From Scedosporium boydii (lineage: Eukaryota > Ascomycota > Sordariomycetes > Microascales > Microascaceae), in contig NJFT01000025.1 of assembly GCA_002221725.1 (NCBI GenBank), positions 212,130-276,129 on the forward strand: a DNA stretch of 64,000 bases, read 5' to 3'. Within the stretch, counting starts at the first letter, position 1; the number at the start of each line of letters is the position of its first letter. Made by a program: the position numbers and the translations under genes. The notes under the pieces are model-generated. The model did not search any database. It was not told where the DNA came from and worked only from the letters and a program-made list of their open reading frames with translations. This document shows, piece by piece, positions 22,901 through 33,441 of the stretch.

Positions 22901-23531
22901 ACGCCCGTGGGGAGGCCCAGTTGGAGTGAAGGCGAGTCGAGTCCTCGTAGGACGACGGCTGTGTCGGTGGTGATTCTCCCATTAGGCCGACGAGATTTCC
23001 GGGAGAGCTAGAGAAAGCTCCACGCATCCAGTCGGTGCTAGGTGCAGTGCTAGCTGAAACAGAGGTTGTAGACAGTGCATCTAGAGATGGAGATGGGGCT
23101 GTCGTAATGAGGCTGGCATTATTAGAGGTAGGCACGACGGTCGGCTTGACGGCGGGCGACTGCACGAGAGGAGACGAATTACTGGACGAAGAGCTCTTGC
23201 TAGAAGCAGGACCGTTCCTACTCAATCCGAGTGTTAGTTGCGAAGCTCACATAAGGGGTCGGTGTATGACGGTCGAACAAAGGAATAATCCAAGGACTGG
23301 GAAGGTTGGGAAGTAACGAAAGACTTGGAAGCCAGAGTGGGCCAGTGATTTGGGACGTACATCGACTTGTTGCTGGCCAACTGCTTCGCAACCGCCGCGG
23401 CAACACCGCCATCTCTCGCATGCTTTCCTTTCTTCGGGCCTAGTAACTCAGAAGTGTTAGAGAGAGCTACTTAATCCTCCTTCGAGTAGCCTAGCGGTAC
23501 CGGCAGGGGGTGACGAGGACGTACCGGGCAT
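19935..23531 (-). CDS. BCAS3-like beta-propeller protein
   Basis: Exons 23531-23525, 23439-23361 and 23217-19935 give about 1122 residues starting MPGPKKGKHARDGG. The first ~215 residues are Ser/Pro-rich. Then come WD40-like blades: VIVAGYEGGLEVYAV, a VEVYSLRTSRRV strand, NGRWLAYCPP, GVVSVADIETL, PFGCSFLSFSPAGMSLFTVS and IVDVAWTKPNGERIAMVTER. The order and wording match animal BCAS3 (YSLRTGEM, RWLAYAE, VIDTETV, a SGMLLVTTD-like blade), a phagophore-associated propeller that works with PHAF1. The assignment rests on that pattern alone. The first two exons were joined by splice signals: donor GTACGT twice, acceptors CTAG and GTAG, phases consistent. The C-terminus is acidic (EDDGFFEDDCEVLDF). 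A role in autophagy is inferred from the animal family, not shown here. Confidence 0.75.
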
Positions 23532-23987
23532 TCAGAGAGCTTTCAGGCGGTCGCACGCAGTCGCCTGCGCGTAGAATGAGAAAGAGGAGAGTTACACTCC
23601 AGCTCTCGCTTCCCGAATAGCTCGGGCGCTTCAGGGCCGGGTATCGTCCTGGTCGTGTCCAGAGGAAATCGGATAAACGTCCGGATCTAGCCGCAGCTAC
23701 ACGACTCCGCTCTCGACGTGTTCGATATGAGGCGGGGATTATAGAAAAGAGTGAATGAAACTCAGGTTGGGTTGTCTGCAGCGAAGATGAGTGCAACAAG
23801 GGGCGCAACTCAGTAGTGCAGAAGGCGCAGGCAGAAGGTAGTTGAAGTCTTGATCGTGTCGTGGCAAGAGAGATCGGTCGGGGTAGAGTATAGATGACTA
23901 TGTACGGCGAGCGAATTTCGGCGGGGGACGGAAACAAAAGGAAGGAGGAGCGATCTCTTTGATGGGCACAGCCTGAAGAAAGAGATG

Positions 23988-24013
23988 AAAAAAAAAAAAA
24001 AAAAAAAAAAAAA
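23988..24013 (+). repeat. A26 homopolymer
   Basis: An uninterrupted run of 26 A residues upstream of the BCAS3-like gene, i.e. a T tract in its sense orientation. Length may be inexact in any assembly. Confidence 0.9.
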
Positions 24014-24949
24014 CAAGTCTATAGAGCTAAGCTGAAGCACAAATATTATATCGATATAGACGAAAGAGAAATAAAAACACAAGAACACTATAGTTGATTC
24101 TAGAAAGTTTAATCTTTGGTCGCGTTGGTGATTCGGGTGGGAATGGAGGATTCTAGGCGGGAGCTAGTCGGAAGTAAGTGGTCAAGAGAGCAAGCCTTGG
24201 TACTTGTAATCCGATGATGGATGCCAGTGTGAGCTGGAGAACAAAGGGGGCGTGAGGGGGCCTAGGCGAATGAGGGAGATTCAGGTCGGCGGGGGGTAGA
24301 CCGAGTCTTGAGTCAAGCTTGGTTGAGACCTCAAGGCGGGGCAGAAGTTGTGTACGAAGTACGTTGTGTACTCATACACTTTGTGTCCGCGAGTTACCTT
24401 GTAATACTCTCTCTGAGTCCGTCCGACGGGAGGAACGCGTCTGGTGCTGGAGTCCCGAGGGCGGTTGACGCTGATGGTGGATGAGACATTGGCGAGGGAA
24501 CGAACAAGGTTGAGATGGGTCGTCAGCTGTCATCGGTCATCTCTTGGCTTGCGAATGTATTCTCGAAGTATCTTTCAGGGTTTCCTGAGGCAGAAGGCAC
24601 ATAAGGCAACCTCGTCGTGGGTACCTACTTCTTAGGTGTGTGGAATGCTCCACCACTTCCACAGCTCAGCTTTTGGGCGTTTATGCCCTGGTATTTCACT
24701 CTATCCCCCTATGCTGGGAACTGGCGGACATCAATTGATCGTCATTGACCACTCGGGTAAACTTGTACCTCGCCGTACTTTGCACCGAGCGAGCACCGCA
24801 TTTCCCAATATTGCAAGCCAAAGTGTTACAGCTTTGTACCTGCAAGTGGTATCTCAACAGGGGCGGGTACCTGGAGAGGGACATGAATGTTGCAAAGATG
24901 AGGGGTTTGAGGAATTCAGGCTTAGCCCATTGCGTCGTGTTGGGGCAAA

Positions 24950-25017
24950 CGGGGGTTTGCTCGGCAAGGGCGGGGGTTTGCTCGGCAAGGGCGGGGGTTT
25001 GCTCGGCAAGGGCGGGG
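24950..25017 (+). repeat. 21-bp tandem repeat, three copies plus partial
   Basis: The unit CGGGGGTTTGCTCGGCAAGGG occurs three times without mismatch (24950-24970, 24971-24991, 24992-25012), followed by a partial CGGGG. Perfect identity implies recent expansion. No gene is recognised around it. Confidence 0.95.
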
Positions 25018-27420
25018 TATCAACCTCGAGATGCTATTTTAGTGCTGGCGCATATTAATACAACCAGTGTACAAACGCCATTATGGAGCCGATTCATTGA
25101 TCGAATCAATCAACACAGAGGAAAGGGCAGCGTGGATGAGGGGAGGCGTTCTCAGAGCAGGGTATAGACAGATTGATGTATTGATGACCACGGCGACTCA
25201 AATCTTGAGATTGAGAGGAGAAAGCCAAAGTGACGTGCACTAATTGTTGAGAGCGATAGGTTGGTGCCAACCTCAATAACACCAAGACAACTTGAACTAC
25301 TTGACGTCAACATTTCGTATAGTATCCATTGATCTAATGTGTTGATAAGATCAACGGCTTACAAGTAAAGTGTGGCCAGCTGAGGGGTCCTCTCATCTCC
25401 TACGCCGCTTCCTCTTTTGCGTATCAGCGTGCATCACGGGTATGCCTAGCAAGATGGAAAGCACATTCGCACATTGAAGTCTTGATTACAATTGATTTGA
25501 TGCCTCTCCCCGATGTTCCTGAGTAAATTGACCGTCCACGAAGTAGTTTAGACCTGGACGTTTCTTCCTTGTACTACATACGGTTGGAGACCATGACACA
25601 TTGAAATACGCCTCATCCATCATCGCAAGCTACACCGAGTGATTCATTTATTCTCTCTCTCGTCGACTAATTACACCCGCTGCAGGCGCAAAGAGGGTGG
25701 TGCTCTGGGGCCCTAGACCACACAAATTACCCTCCACGGCAGATCGCCTTTTCCAACATCCACATCACCGAGTCACCGAAAACCCATATCCAGCCATCTT
25801 TCTCCCATCAGCCCTCTCATTCCTTCATTCCATTCTAGTTTAATACGGACGATTCCGAGTCACGTCACCAATCCCCTCGACCCCCATGAATTAACATCCA
25901 TTCCTCGACAAAGCCTCCAAAAACCGACTGACTAGGAGGCCATACAAGTCCGCACCGAGTCAGAGTCGCCACACACCTATCCTATCCTATCCGATCTTAT
26001 CCTCTCCCACCCCTCATTTGCCCCCCGCACATATCCCACCCATCTCCTCTGTAAGTTTTACGACAAGAAGGAGACAACCGTTTAATATCGAAGTCCCCCA
26101 GAACAAGAAATGTGCACCTGACCGGGAGGGTGTGGGGAACGACACATCGGGACTTGTCCAAGTGCGACTCACAACGGACCCTTTCTCACCCAAGTCAAGG
26201 TGGGCTAAGATTAGCCTTTCCTTCCAAAAGGGAGGGCATGACCAAAGTTGAAGGCGTGTGGGTGTGTCAGAGCCAGCCACAGCCAGGCGAGCGAAATGCT
26301 GTCGGCCGGCTTTTTCAGGGTCTTGATCTTCCCTTCTCGTCATTCATTTTGATGCGTCCGTACTAAATAGGAGGTTTGGAAGAGCTTAGATTGGTGTGAA
26401 CAATGCAAGGTCCCCTCCCTCCCCTTTCTCCTCCGCGCTCCGAGCCAGGACCTCCCTCCACCAGAGGCGTTAAGATGTCCACACCGCCTGGCAGGTAGCC
26501 AAGCGCTCGGGCTTTTATCTTGAAGTGAGCTGTTCTCGATTGCAATCTACGCTCTGTTGTGGATATTAGTTCACCTTATCGATACCAATAACTCGTGAAG
26601 AAGATCCCAATTAGAAGACTATCAGAATTCTAGGCTAGGTCTTACTAGTTTCCTCATCGTCTAGTTTCAGGAGAATGTCTGTGAAGTATTAAGGGCTATC
26701 TATTAACGATAATCCCATATCTCCCCTGCGCTCCCCTAGACTGGGATTTACTGCCCATCCGTTATCAGCCGATCCTGTATCCCAGACCACGGCAAACTCC
26801 CACAGAGAAAAAGAAAGGAAAAACTGGGGATTCGGCATGAACAAGACTGAGCGAATGACGGAATACATTCCCAGCATCCCGGGCCACTACGTCACCGTCC
26901 GTTGAACTCGGCCGCGAATAACCACCAGCCATCAAGATCCACCCATTCTTTTGGTCCCTGGGTGTCTCTGCCTTTATTTTCCGAAGAGCGGATTAGCATT
27001 GATCCTGGTTTAGTATCAATCTTGCAAATCTTGCACCCCACACACCATCGCATCAGAAAGAAAGGATTCCCTTGACTTCGACGCGAGCGAGGATTGTTCC
27101 TGCGTTGATGCAAAGGTAAGCAAGTAAATGCAAAAACCCTCACGGCCAGACTCGCGTCAGCGGTCCTCTAGCACAATTAGCAGCTCTCATCCACCTCGTG
27201 AGGCAGACGATGTCAAGATGCAAAACAACAACATCCGAAAGCCACCAACTTGAATATCAGGAAAATAGTCTTGGTATCTGATCCTCATACCACCCACTTG
27301 CGCGCCATGCCATCCCCCATTTGGTGAAATATATACTGTACATTTGTTAAAAGAAAAAAGAGGAAAAAAAAAAAAAAAACACAATTCGATTCCTTCCTCA
27401 CCAACAGCGAGCCTTCTTCT

Positions 27421-30186
27421 TCACTTCTTCACTCCCCTCGCACTCACTTCTCCCTTCTCGCCAATATTAAGCCGCACGCGACAATCCGGACAATACCACT
27501 TCGTAGTCCTCGCCGGTATCTCCGCAAGATCGACGCACTCAAGATGGAACCACTCCCCCTTGCAATTCTATTGAAGAAATCAACCATGTCAGCCTCGAAC
27601 TCATAAACCAAATAGAATCATATAGGGGGCCCAAAAAAAGGAAAGAAAAATAAAACTTACATCCGTGTTATCGCACTGAATCATCGTCCCAAAGCTCACC
27701 CCATTACACCGACAATACCTCGGCTCATCCGGATCAATAGGATTCCCCTCATCATCCACCTCCTCCATCTCCGTCTCCGCCTGCTGCTGCCCCTTCTCCT
27801 TCTTCACCGCCGTCGTCGCCCGGGCCTTCTTCCGCGGCGCCGCCTTCCTCTTACCCACGGCGCTGTTACCGCCTGAGTTCGTAGTCGTGACGACGCCCGG
27901 GGCAGGCCTCCGGGCCCTCTTACCTAACTGTCGCTGCTGCTGTTGATGATGTTGATGGTCCGGCGCCGGCGTGTTCCGCGCCGTGCTCGACCTCCGAGGC
28001 CGATCGGCCGCTAGCGACGGGGGCGGCTCTTGACTCGCCCCTTTTCCTCGCGAGGTTGGTCGGCGGCCATCGGGGGCGGGCGTGGGCCCACGCGAGACGC
28101 TAGCCCGCGCGGGGACGCTCGGCTGTCTCGATGACTGCCGCTTCTGCTGTGGATGCTCCTCTTGCAGCTGATGTTCCTGTTGTTGTGAGGGTGGTTGTTG
28201 TTGTTGCTGCTGCTGCTGCTGGGCTAGTTGCACTTGCTGCTGGCTCTGCTTCTTCGCAGTATCCTGCCGCGTCTCTCTCCGAGGGAGTTCTCGAACAGGC
28301 GGAAGGATAGGCGTGGCTGATTTACGACGCTCCAATGCCGGAGGATGAACAGGTGTTTCCGCGGGCGGCTTCGTCGGCACCGTAGTAACAACGGTAGCCG
28401 TACCGTGACCGACCGCAGGAACTGCCGCGAATGCGGGGGGAGAAGTTGACATTTTAGTAGCAGAGGCGTCGGATGATTGACGCGGAATAGGAATTGGAAC
28501 CGGGGTGGTGGATTGAGCGAGGATGATCGGAGGCGGTATCGGCGTGAGGCTTCTAGCCTGAGCACCCATGTGAGGAGTAAGTTGGGGAGGGGGCACGGGT
28601 GTTTCTGTCTTCAGTCTCTTGGCGGGGGCTGGTGTTTCCGAGCCGGCGGCTTCATCTGGCTTCTCTGCCTCAGCATCGGCACCGTTATCTCGCTTCCTCT
28701 TGTAGCCCGTCCGAGTCTTGGCCCTACTACTCCTGCCACTACCACCACCACCACCAGCAGCTTCCGCCGAAGATTCGGCGTTTGGCGTGTTCAGGCCAGG
28801 TCCACCGCCGGCAATAAGTCGTCTCGCTGTCTCAGCAAATTTCCTTTCGGCCTCTTCAGCCTCTTCCACGGCAAGCTTGGCCATAGCCTCCCTCTTCAGC
28901 TTCTTCGCCTCGTTAAGCTTCATGCCTTTGTTACTAACCGGCAAATCCTCTTCCAGGGCGTCGACGCTGATGGCACCCTCGGGGAGGACCTTCGACCCGG
29001 ACTCTCCCGTAATAGGAACGGGGAGAGCAGACTCGAACGGAATACCCTGCTCCTCCGCCTTCTTCTTCGCCTCCCGATATGCTTCGGGGCCTCTGCCGAG
29101 GGTCTTGAGCTCTCTGGCTATCATCGTATCGCTGGGGTTCCACACGGCGTTCTTCTTCATGCGCTTCCTAAGCCTGGCAAGTTCGTACGGAGTCAGCTGC
29201 AACCATGGTGCTTCCGTGCTTCCCGGGGGGGCGTTTTCTGGCGGCGGCTGTAGGACAATAGGCCCCGTCGCCGTCGCCGCCGCACCCGCCGCCGTTGCTG
29301 CTCCAGGTGCTGCTCCTCCTGGTAGGTTCACAGTCACGGGCTTTGGGGGCCGCGCGGTAGGTGGCAGCTTGGGTACTTTGGGAGTAGCGGGGGCCGTCTT
29401 TTGGGTCTTATTGATCAACTTAATCCGCGCAGGGATACCAGGCGTTCCTCGAGACGAGGGCCGCTTAGAAGGACTCTCCGGCTCCTCGCCCGAGGACGAG
29501 GAGTCGCTATCATCACTGTAGGCATTAAAGTCCAGCTCGTAAGGGGCTAGTACCTCTCCGGGAACAATGATCCGGGGGACTCTCTGGCGGCGAACGCGTT
29601 GGCCGTCTTCCGTCGTGCGAACCGCCGCCTTAGGGGTACGCGACATGTGTGGCGACTTGGCCGACATGACGGGGCTCTTCTGCTGTTCCTCGGCGGTAGG
29701 GAAGTTCTCTAGCATATCCTGTAGCTTGGACAGTATAGTCTTGGCACGGTTGTAGTGCCTATTGACGTTGTCCGCCATGCGCAACGCTTCGGCATGGCTG
29801 TACATGCGCGAGGTCACCGCCCGCGACAGGCTCTTCGAGATGTCGGCTCGGAGCTCGACAGGGGAGGGTCGCGTATCGGATGGGAGAGTGGGTAACTGGC
29901 CCCACGTTGTCGTGAGCTCGTTGGCTTTGGCAGAAGCGTCAACGTAGACCTCATCGAGCTTGCCGATGAGGGCCAGGGAGCGGATTACGTCGGAGGGAAG
30001 GTGCTCGGTAAAGTCGAGGAAGTCGGTTACGGTGGCTTGGGCGTCCGGGTCGGCGCGTATTTCCATCGAGTCGATGGTTCTGTTGAGGGCCCCGAGGGTC
30101 TTTCCGATCGTCTGGTCCATGGTCGATTTATCTCGGGGCGAAATGGCCTCGTCGGGCATGATCACGGCGGTTGCTTCGTTGGTCAT
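27421..30186 (-). CDS. ING-family PHD-finger chromatin protein
   Basis: Exons 30186-27661 and 27567-27421 give about 890 residues. The N-terminal ING domain (roughly 25-165) shows TVTDFLDFTEHLPSDVIRSL, KLDEVYVDAS and MADNVNRHYNRAK. The PHD finger is split by the intron and lies at the extreme C-terminus (about 824-873): RYCRCNGVSFGTMIQCDN, then CKGEWFHLECVDL and KWYCPDCR, giving the C4HC3 ligand pattern. Such fingers read H3K4me3 and recruit acetyltransferase (NuA4/NuA3) or Rpd3 deacetylase complexes. The middle 600 residues are low-complexity, with Pro/Thr-rich stretches, basic clusters (KRKAAPRKKARA) and a glutamine-rich tract near 645-690. It is far larger than yeast Yng1, Yng2 or Pho23, and I cannot say which of them it matches. 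The intron has GTAAGT and AATAG ends. Confidence 0.9.
28170..28260 (-). repeat. Coding CAG/CAA glutamine repeat in the ING protein
   Basis: Seen on the plus strand as TTGTTGTTGCTGCTGCTGCTG and similar, this encodes an interrupted polyglutamine tract (QQVQLAQQQQQQQQQ and neighbouring Gln-rich sequence). The tract is likely length-variable between isolates. Confidence 0.85.
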
Positions 30187-32733
30187 GGTTGCGCGGGATC
30201 GCGACGCGTTTCGGGAGTATTCGGAGCTGGGTCACCTCATAGTTTTGGGGAGGTAGAGACGAGTATTCGGATCAGTGATGCGCTTGGGAAGTTGCGTAGA
30301 GGTCGAGGTGATGCGCTTAGGCTAACGCGAACGATATCGATCGATGAGTCGTCGTCTTGAGCCTTTGTAGAGTTGGATGCGACTGCCCATTGAAGGCGAG
30401 GTGCTTTGCTGGTCCGTGCGGAGCTGGAATGCGGCTTCCATTGTTTCCAACCCGTGTTTTGGGTTGGCGTCTGTATAGTGCCAATAGCAATATGAACTGT
30501 ATAGTCTCGACCACAATGTTTGCCGCCAATTCACGTGACTCACACTTTCCGTCTCTTGAAGCCCATCCGAGATCACCCATTATTCCACGCTTTGGGATAT
30601 AGAAGGGCGGAAGAGAAAAAGAAAAAAACTGTTTTAAGAATTTCCGAACTCGTATGTTGAATTTACAATTTGACGAGACGCATCAAGGACTAAAAATACA
30701 CCCTCGAAATGATCCCTACTTTACAGATCGAATCGATCGTCGTTTGCCATGGAACTACGATTCTCTCTCTTTTCCAGTTTAGCTATGAGCACTCTAATAA
30801 CCACTCGGGCACTGGTTGCAGTGTTAGTGGATGAGATTCTCCATCGACAGGTCCTGCCCATATCACCGTTACATCGGAGCTAATCTGAACAGAAACGAAC
30901 TCGCAGCATTTGAATCCTTCAAACGCCTTCCGGTCTGGCGCGATGCTTAGCGCATTTCATCTCCAAGAAATGGATTGATCGCCGACCACAATTGTAACGA
31001 GCGATCCCTCGGCATACTTCGGCCAAGGACAACGCAGTTCAGCCCAACGCCGGAATCGATTCCCCGCGATCAACCCATTCTAATGTCTAGATAATGCATT
31101 AGCAAGGGAGCCATGAATCATCGAAGGCAGAATGCCCACCCAAGGCTCAAGTCTCCTCATCGACCTCGAGATGTGGGGACAGACAAGCCTAGGTAGGCGT
31201 ATTCTTTCCCTTTGCCAAAAGGCTAGCCTTCTCCGTAGGAATCTCACGGCACGACTTCGTCAAAGCTCCATCCAGGCAACCTCAAAACCTCAAAAAAGTA
31301 AGAATCGCAGACCTGGGCCTCGAAAATCCTTCTTACTCTCCATCGATGACTCGAACCCCAGCGAAAAGAAGAAATCGACAGTAAGCCTTTATATAAAACA
31401 GACGCGAGCCGAAGTGTTAAAAAACCGCCGGACGCCGTCAGCAACCCCCACGCCGCGTATAATTCCCCCGAGTCCCCACAAAACAGTCCAAAAGGGAAAA
31501 CAAAGACTTGGTTCTTGTCCCCCCTCCCCTCCCTCTTCTCAAGGCTGCAATGCCTCACAGCCTCACCAGCTGAACGCCTGACCCACTGGTCCGGCTCCCC
31601 GCTTTCGCTAGCTGGACCCCCCCAATGGTGCATATTGGTCTTTTTTGACTGTTTCTCCTCTTCCGACACCCCGGTTCTCCCCGCCCTACGAAGTACACTA
31701 GGCCTTCGATCAGGCCGCATATCCTTCACATTTGGCCGCTTCTTGTGGCCTTTGGGGGCCTTTTCCCCGGGAACACAGACCTGGATGAATTAACAGCAAA
31801 CAAAGGGGAGAAAAAGTAGTTTCCCGCCCGTTGTTCGGCTGGGTCGCTTAAAGCTTGGCATGACATAAAAACCAATGGATATGGCAATGAGCTGCAGCCG
31901 CCGTTCCTGAGCTGAAGCGCCTGGCTGCCAAGTTGGTGGTGGCACATTTGGCCCCGCTGCCAGCCCAAGGCTCGTAAAACATGAGATTAATAACGACTAG
32001 TATCAATGGGGTTTAATGAGCTGTGGTCCACTTCCGCTCTTTGTGATGTCTGCCTAGGGAGAGGATCTGGATCTGGACCGCAGACGAATAAACAGAAGGG
32101 AATTTACAAGTAATCACTAATATCTGCCCGCGCAATCCTGTGCCGCCAGCCGAGGGTAATGGCTTCAAGTCAGACTTGCTCAATGTTGTTAAATGACGCA
32201 GAATTGGCGCTAAGTTTGGGACCTTTTTGGGGGGTGTGTGGAGTTTCGCTTGCGGTTCTATTGTATCTCTATGGTGACCTCTGAGGACAAAAAGAGAAAT
32301 CTGAAAACAGGGAAAAGGGGAATAGGAAGAAAAGAAGCCCTGGGGATGCTCCAGGGATGGATGGAAAGACAGAACCCGCTGCCCATCCCATCAAACATTC
32401 TGCGACTTTGGTGGCTCGACTCTCGAAGCCAAGCTTCTCCCAATCTAATTCGTATCCATAATGACATTGGTGAAAGAGAAAAGAAAAAGAAAGTGAGAAA
32501 GTAAGAAAGTAGGAAAGAGAGGAAAAAAGATAAAAAGGAAAAGAAACCGGAAACCAGTGATATCCCTGTGGCCTAGACTCAGGACCAGAACAACAAAAGA
32601 AAGTGATATCAAAACAGAAGTCCAAAAATCCCCAAAAAAATCCAAAATCCTTGTGCCCATCACTGTCATATCATATAATTCATACATGAGTCAAATTCCA
32701 AATGCTCGCAGAATTCATCACCGAGAATGAAGT
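30187..32733. other. Intergenic, no gene recognised
   Basis: About 2.5 kb between the ING start and the 3' end of the bactofilin-like gene. It includes an exact TACGAAGTAC at 31687-31696 and CT/GA-rich tracts near 32480-32540. No supportable exon chain seen. Confidence 0.4.
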
Positions 32734-33441
32734 CTACCAGTCTCGGCTGGAAGATCGAATAATCTTCGATCCCCAGATCTGCTCGGTTTCTTCCACGACA
32801 TAGGTGGAATCTTCTCCAACGAGCGTGAGGGACCCGTAGAGTGTCAGTTTTCTGCATCTCCTGCTCAGTTGTCAGCATAAAACGTCTTGCTTGAACGGAA
32901 GAAGGGGGAGGAATAACATACAGGTAGCCATCGATGGTGAGGTCTCCATAGACTTCGAGATCCGTCGCGTCGAGGGTTCCGCGAACTTTTAGCTTTCCGT
33001 AGCTCTTTATCTTGTCACTATAGAAAGTTAGCGCTTGAGTGAGAAAGGGGGGTTGGTTTGCTTGATATACATACTGCGCGACGAGATATCCCGTAACCAC
33101 GATGTTTCCGGCGGCCTTGATCTTTCCACTTTACAGAGAGTCAGCATTCAATATCGACCCTAACGTGGAAAGGGGGTTGCTTACCCGCAAGTGACGTTTC
33201 CATGGATGTCAATGCTTCCATAAGCCTCCATCTTATCGTCAATGGTAAAGTCTCCCGAAAGAGTGATGCTCCTCCCCGACTTTACAGAGCCCGCAACGTC
33301 CAAGGGCCCTTGAAGAGAAACATCACCCTCGCTCCTCACAGACCTGGATTTCCTGACAGATGGGTTTCCCGATGGGCCGTAGCCAGAGGAGCTGCCGCCA
33401 GCTGGGTAAGACATGGCGGAAGGGTAGTAGTGGGCTTCCAT
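32734..33441 (-). CDS. Bactofilin-like polymer-forming protein
   Basis: Four exons (33441-33185, 33128-33075, 33017-32922, 32860-32734) give about 177 residues. The core repeats a short beta-helix pattern: SGRSITLSGDFTIDDKMEAYGSI, DIHGNVTCGGKIKAAGNIVV, TGYLVAHDKIKSYGKLKV, RGTLDATDLEVYGDLTIDGYL and RCRKLTLYGSLTLVGEDS. This is the signature of the bactofilin/polymer-forming family (Pfam PF04519), which in bacteria self-assembles into cytoskeletal filaments. Fungal members exist but their role is largely unknown. Introns keep phase 2 throughout and each falls between or within repeat rungs. The last exon ends SSSRDW; a longer reading frame through it is out of phase and was rejected. The N-terminal 50 residues are Ser/Gly-rich and disordered. 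Confidence 0.85.

Larger units (their letters stand above)
23532..27420. other. Long intergenic region without recognised genes
   Basis: About 3.9 kb. It contains the probable long leader of the BCAS3-like gene, an A26 run, a TACGAAGTAC motif (24353-24362), the 21-bp tandem repeat at 24950 and many weak ORFs. The ORF with a GLLGKGG repeat (24636-25058) is only the translation of that tandem repeat. I see no exon chain that I can support on either strand. Confidence 0.45.

Noticed and set aside
24636..25058. ORF encoding GLLGKGG repeats
   Set aside because: The repeat is simply the 21-bp minisatellite translated; the rest lacks coding character in any fungal style.
32666..33100. Long continuous minus-strand frame ending NYMI as the 3' end of the bactofilin-like protein
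   Set aside because: It reads through two introns and the tail shows no beta-helix pattern. The spliced alternative ending SSSRDW continues the repeat.
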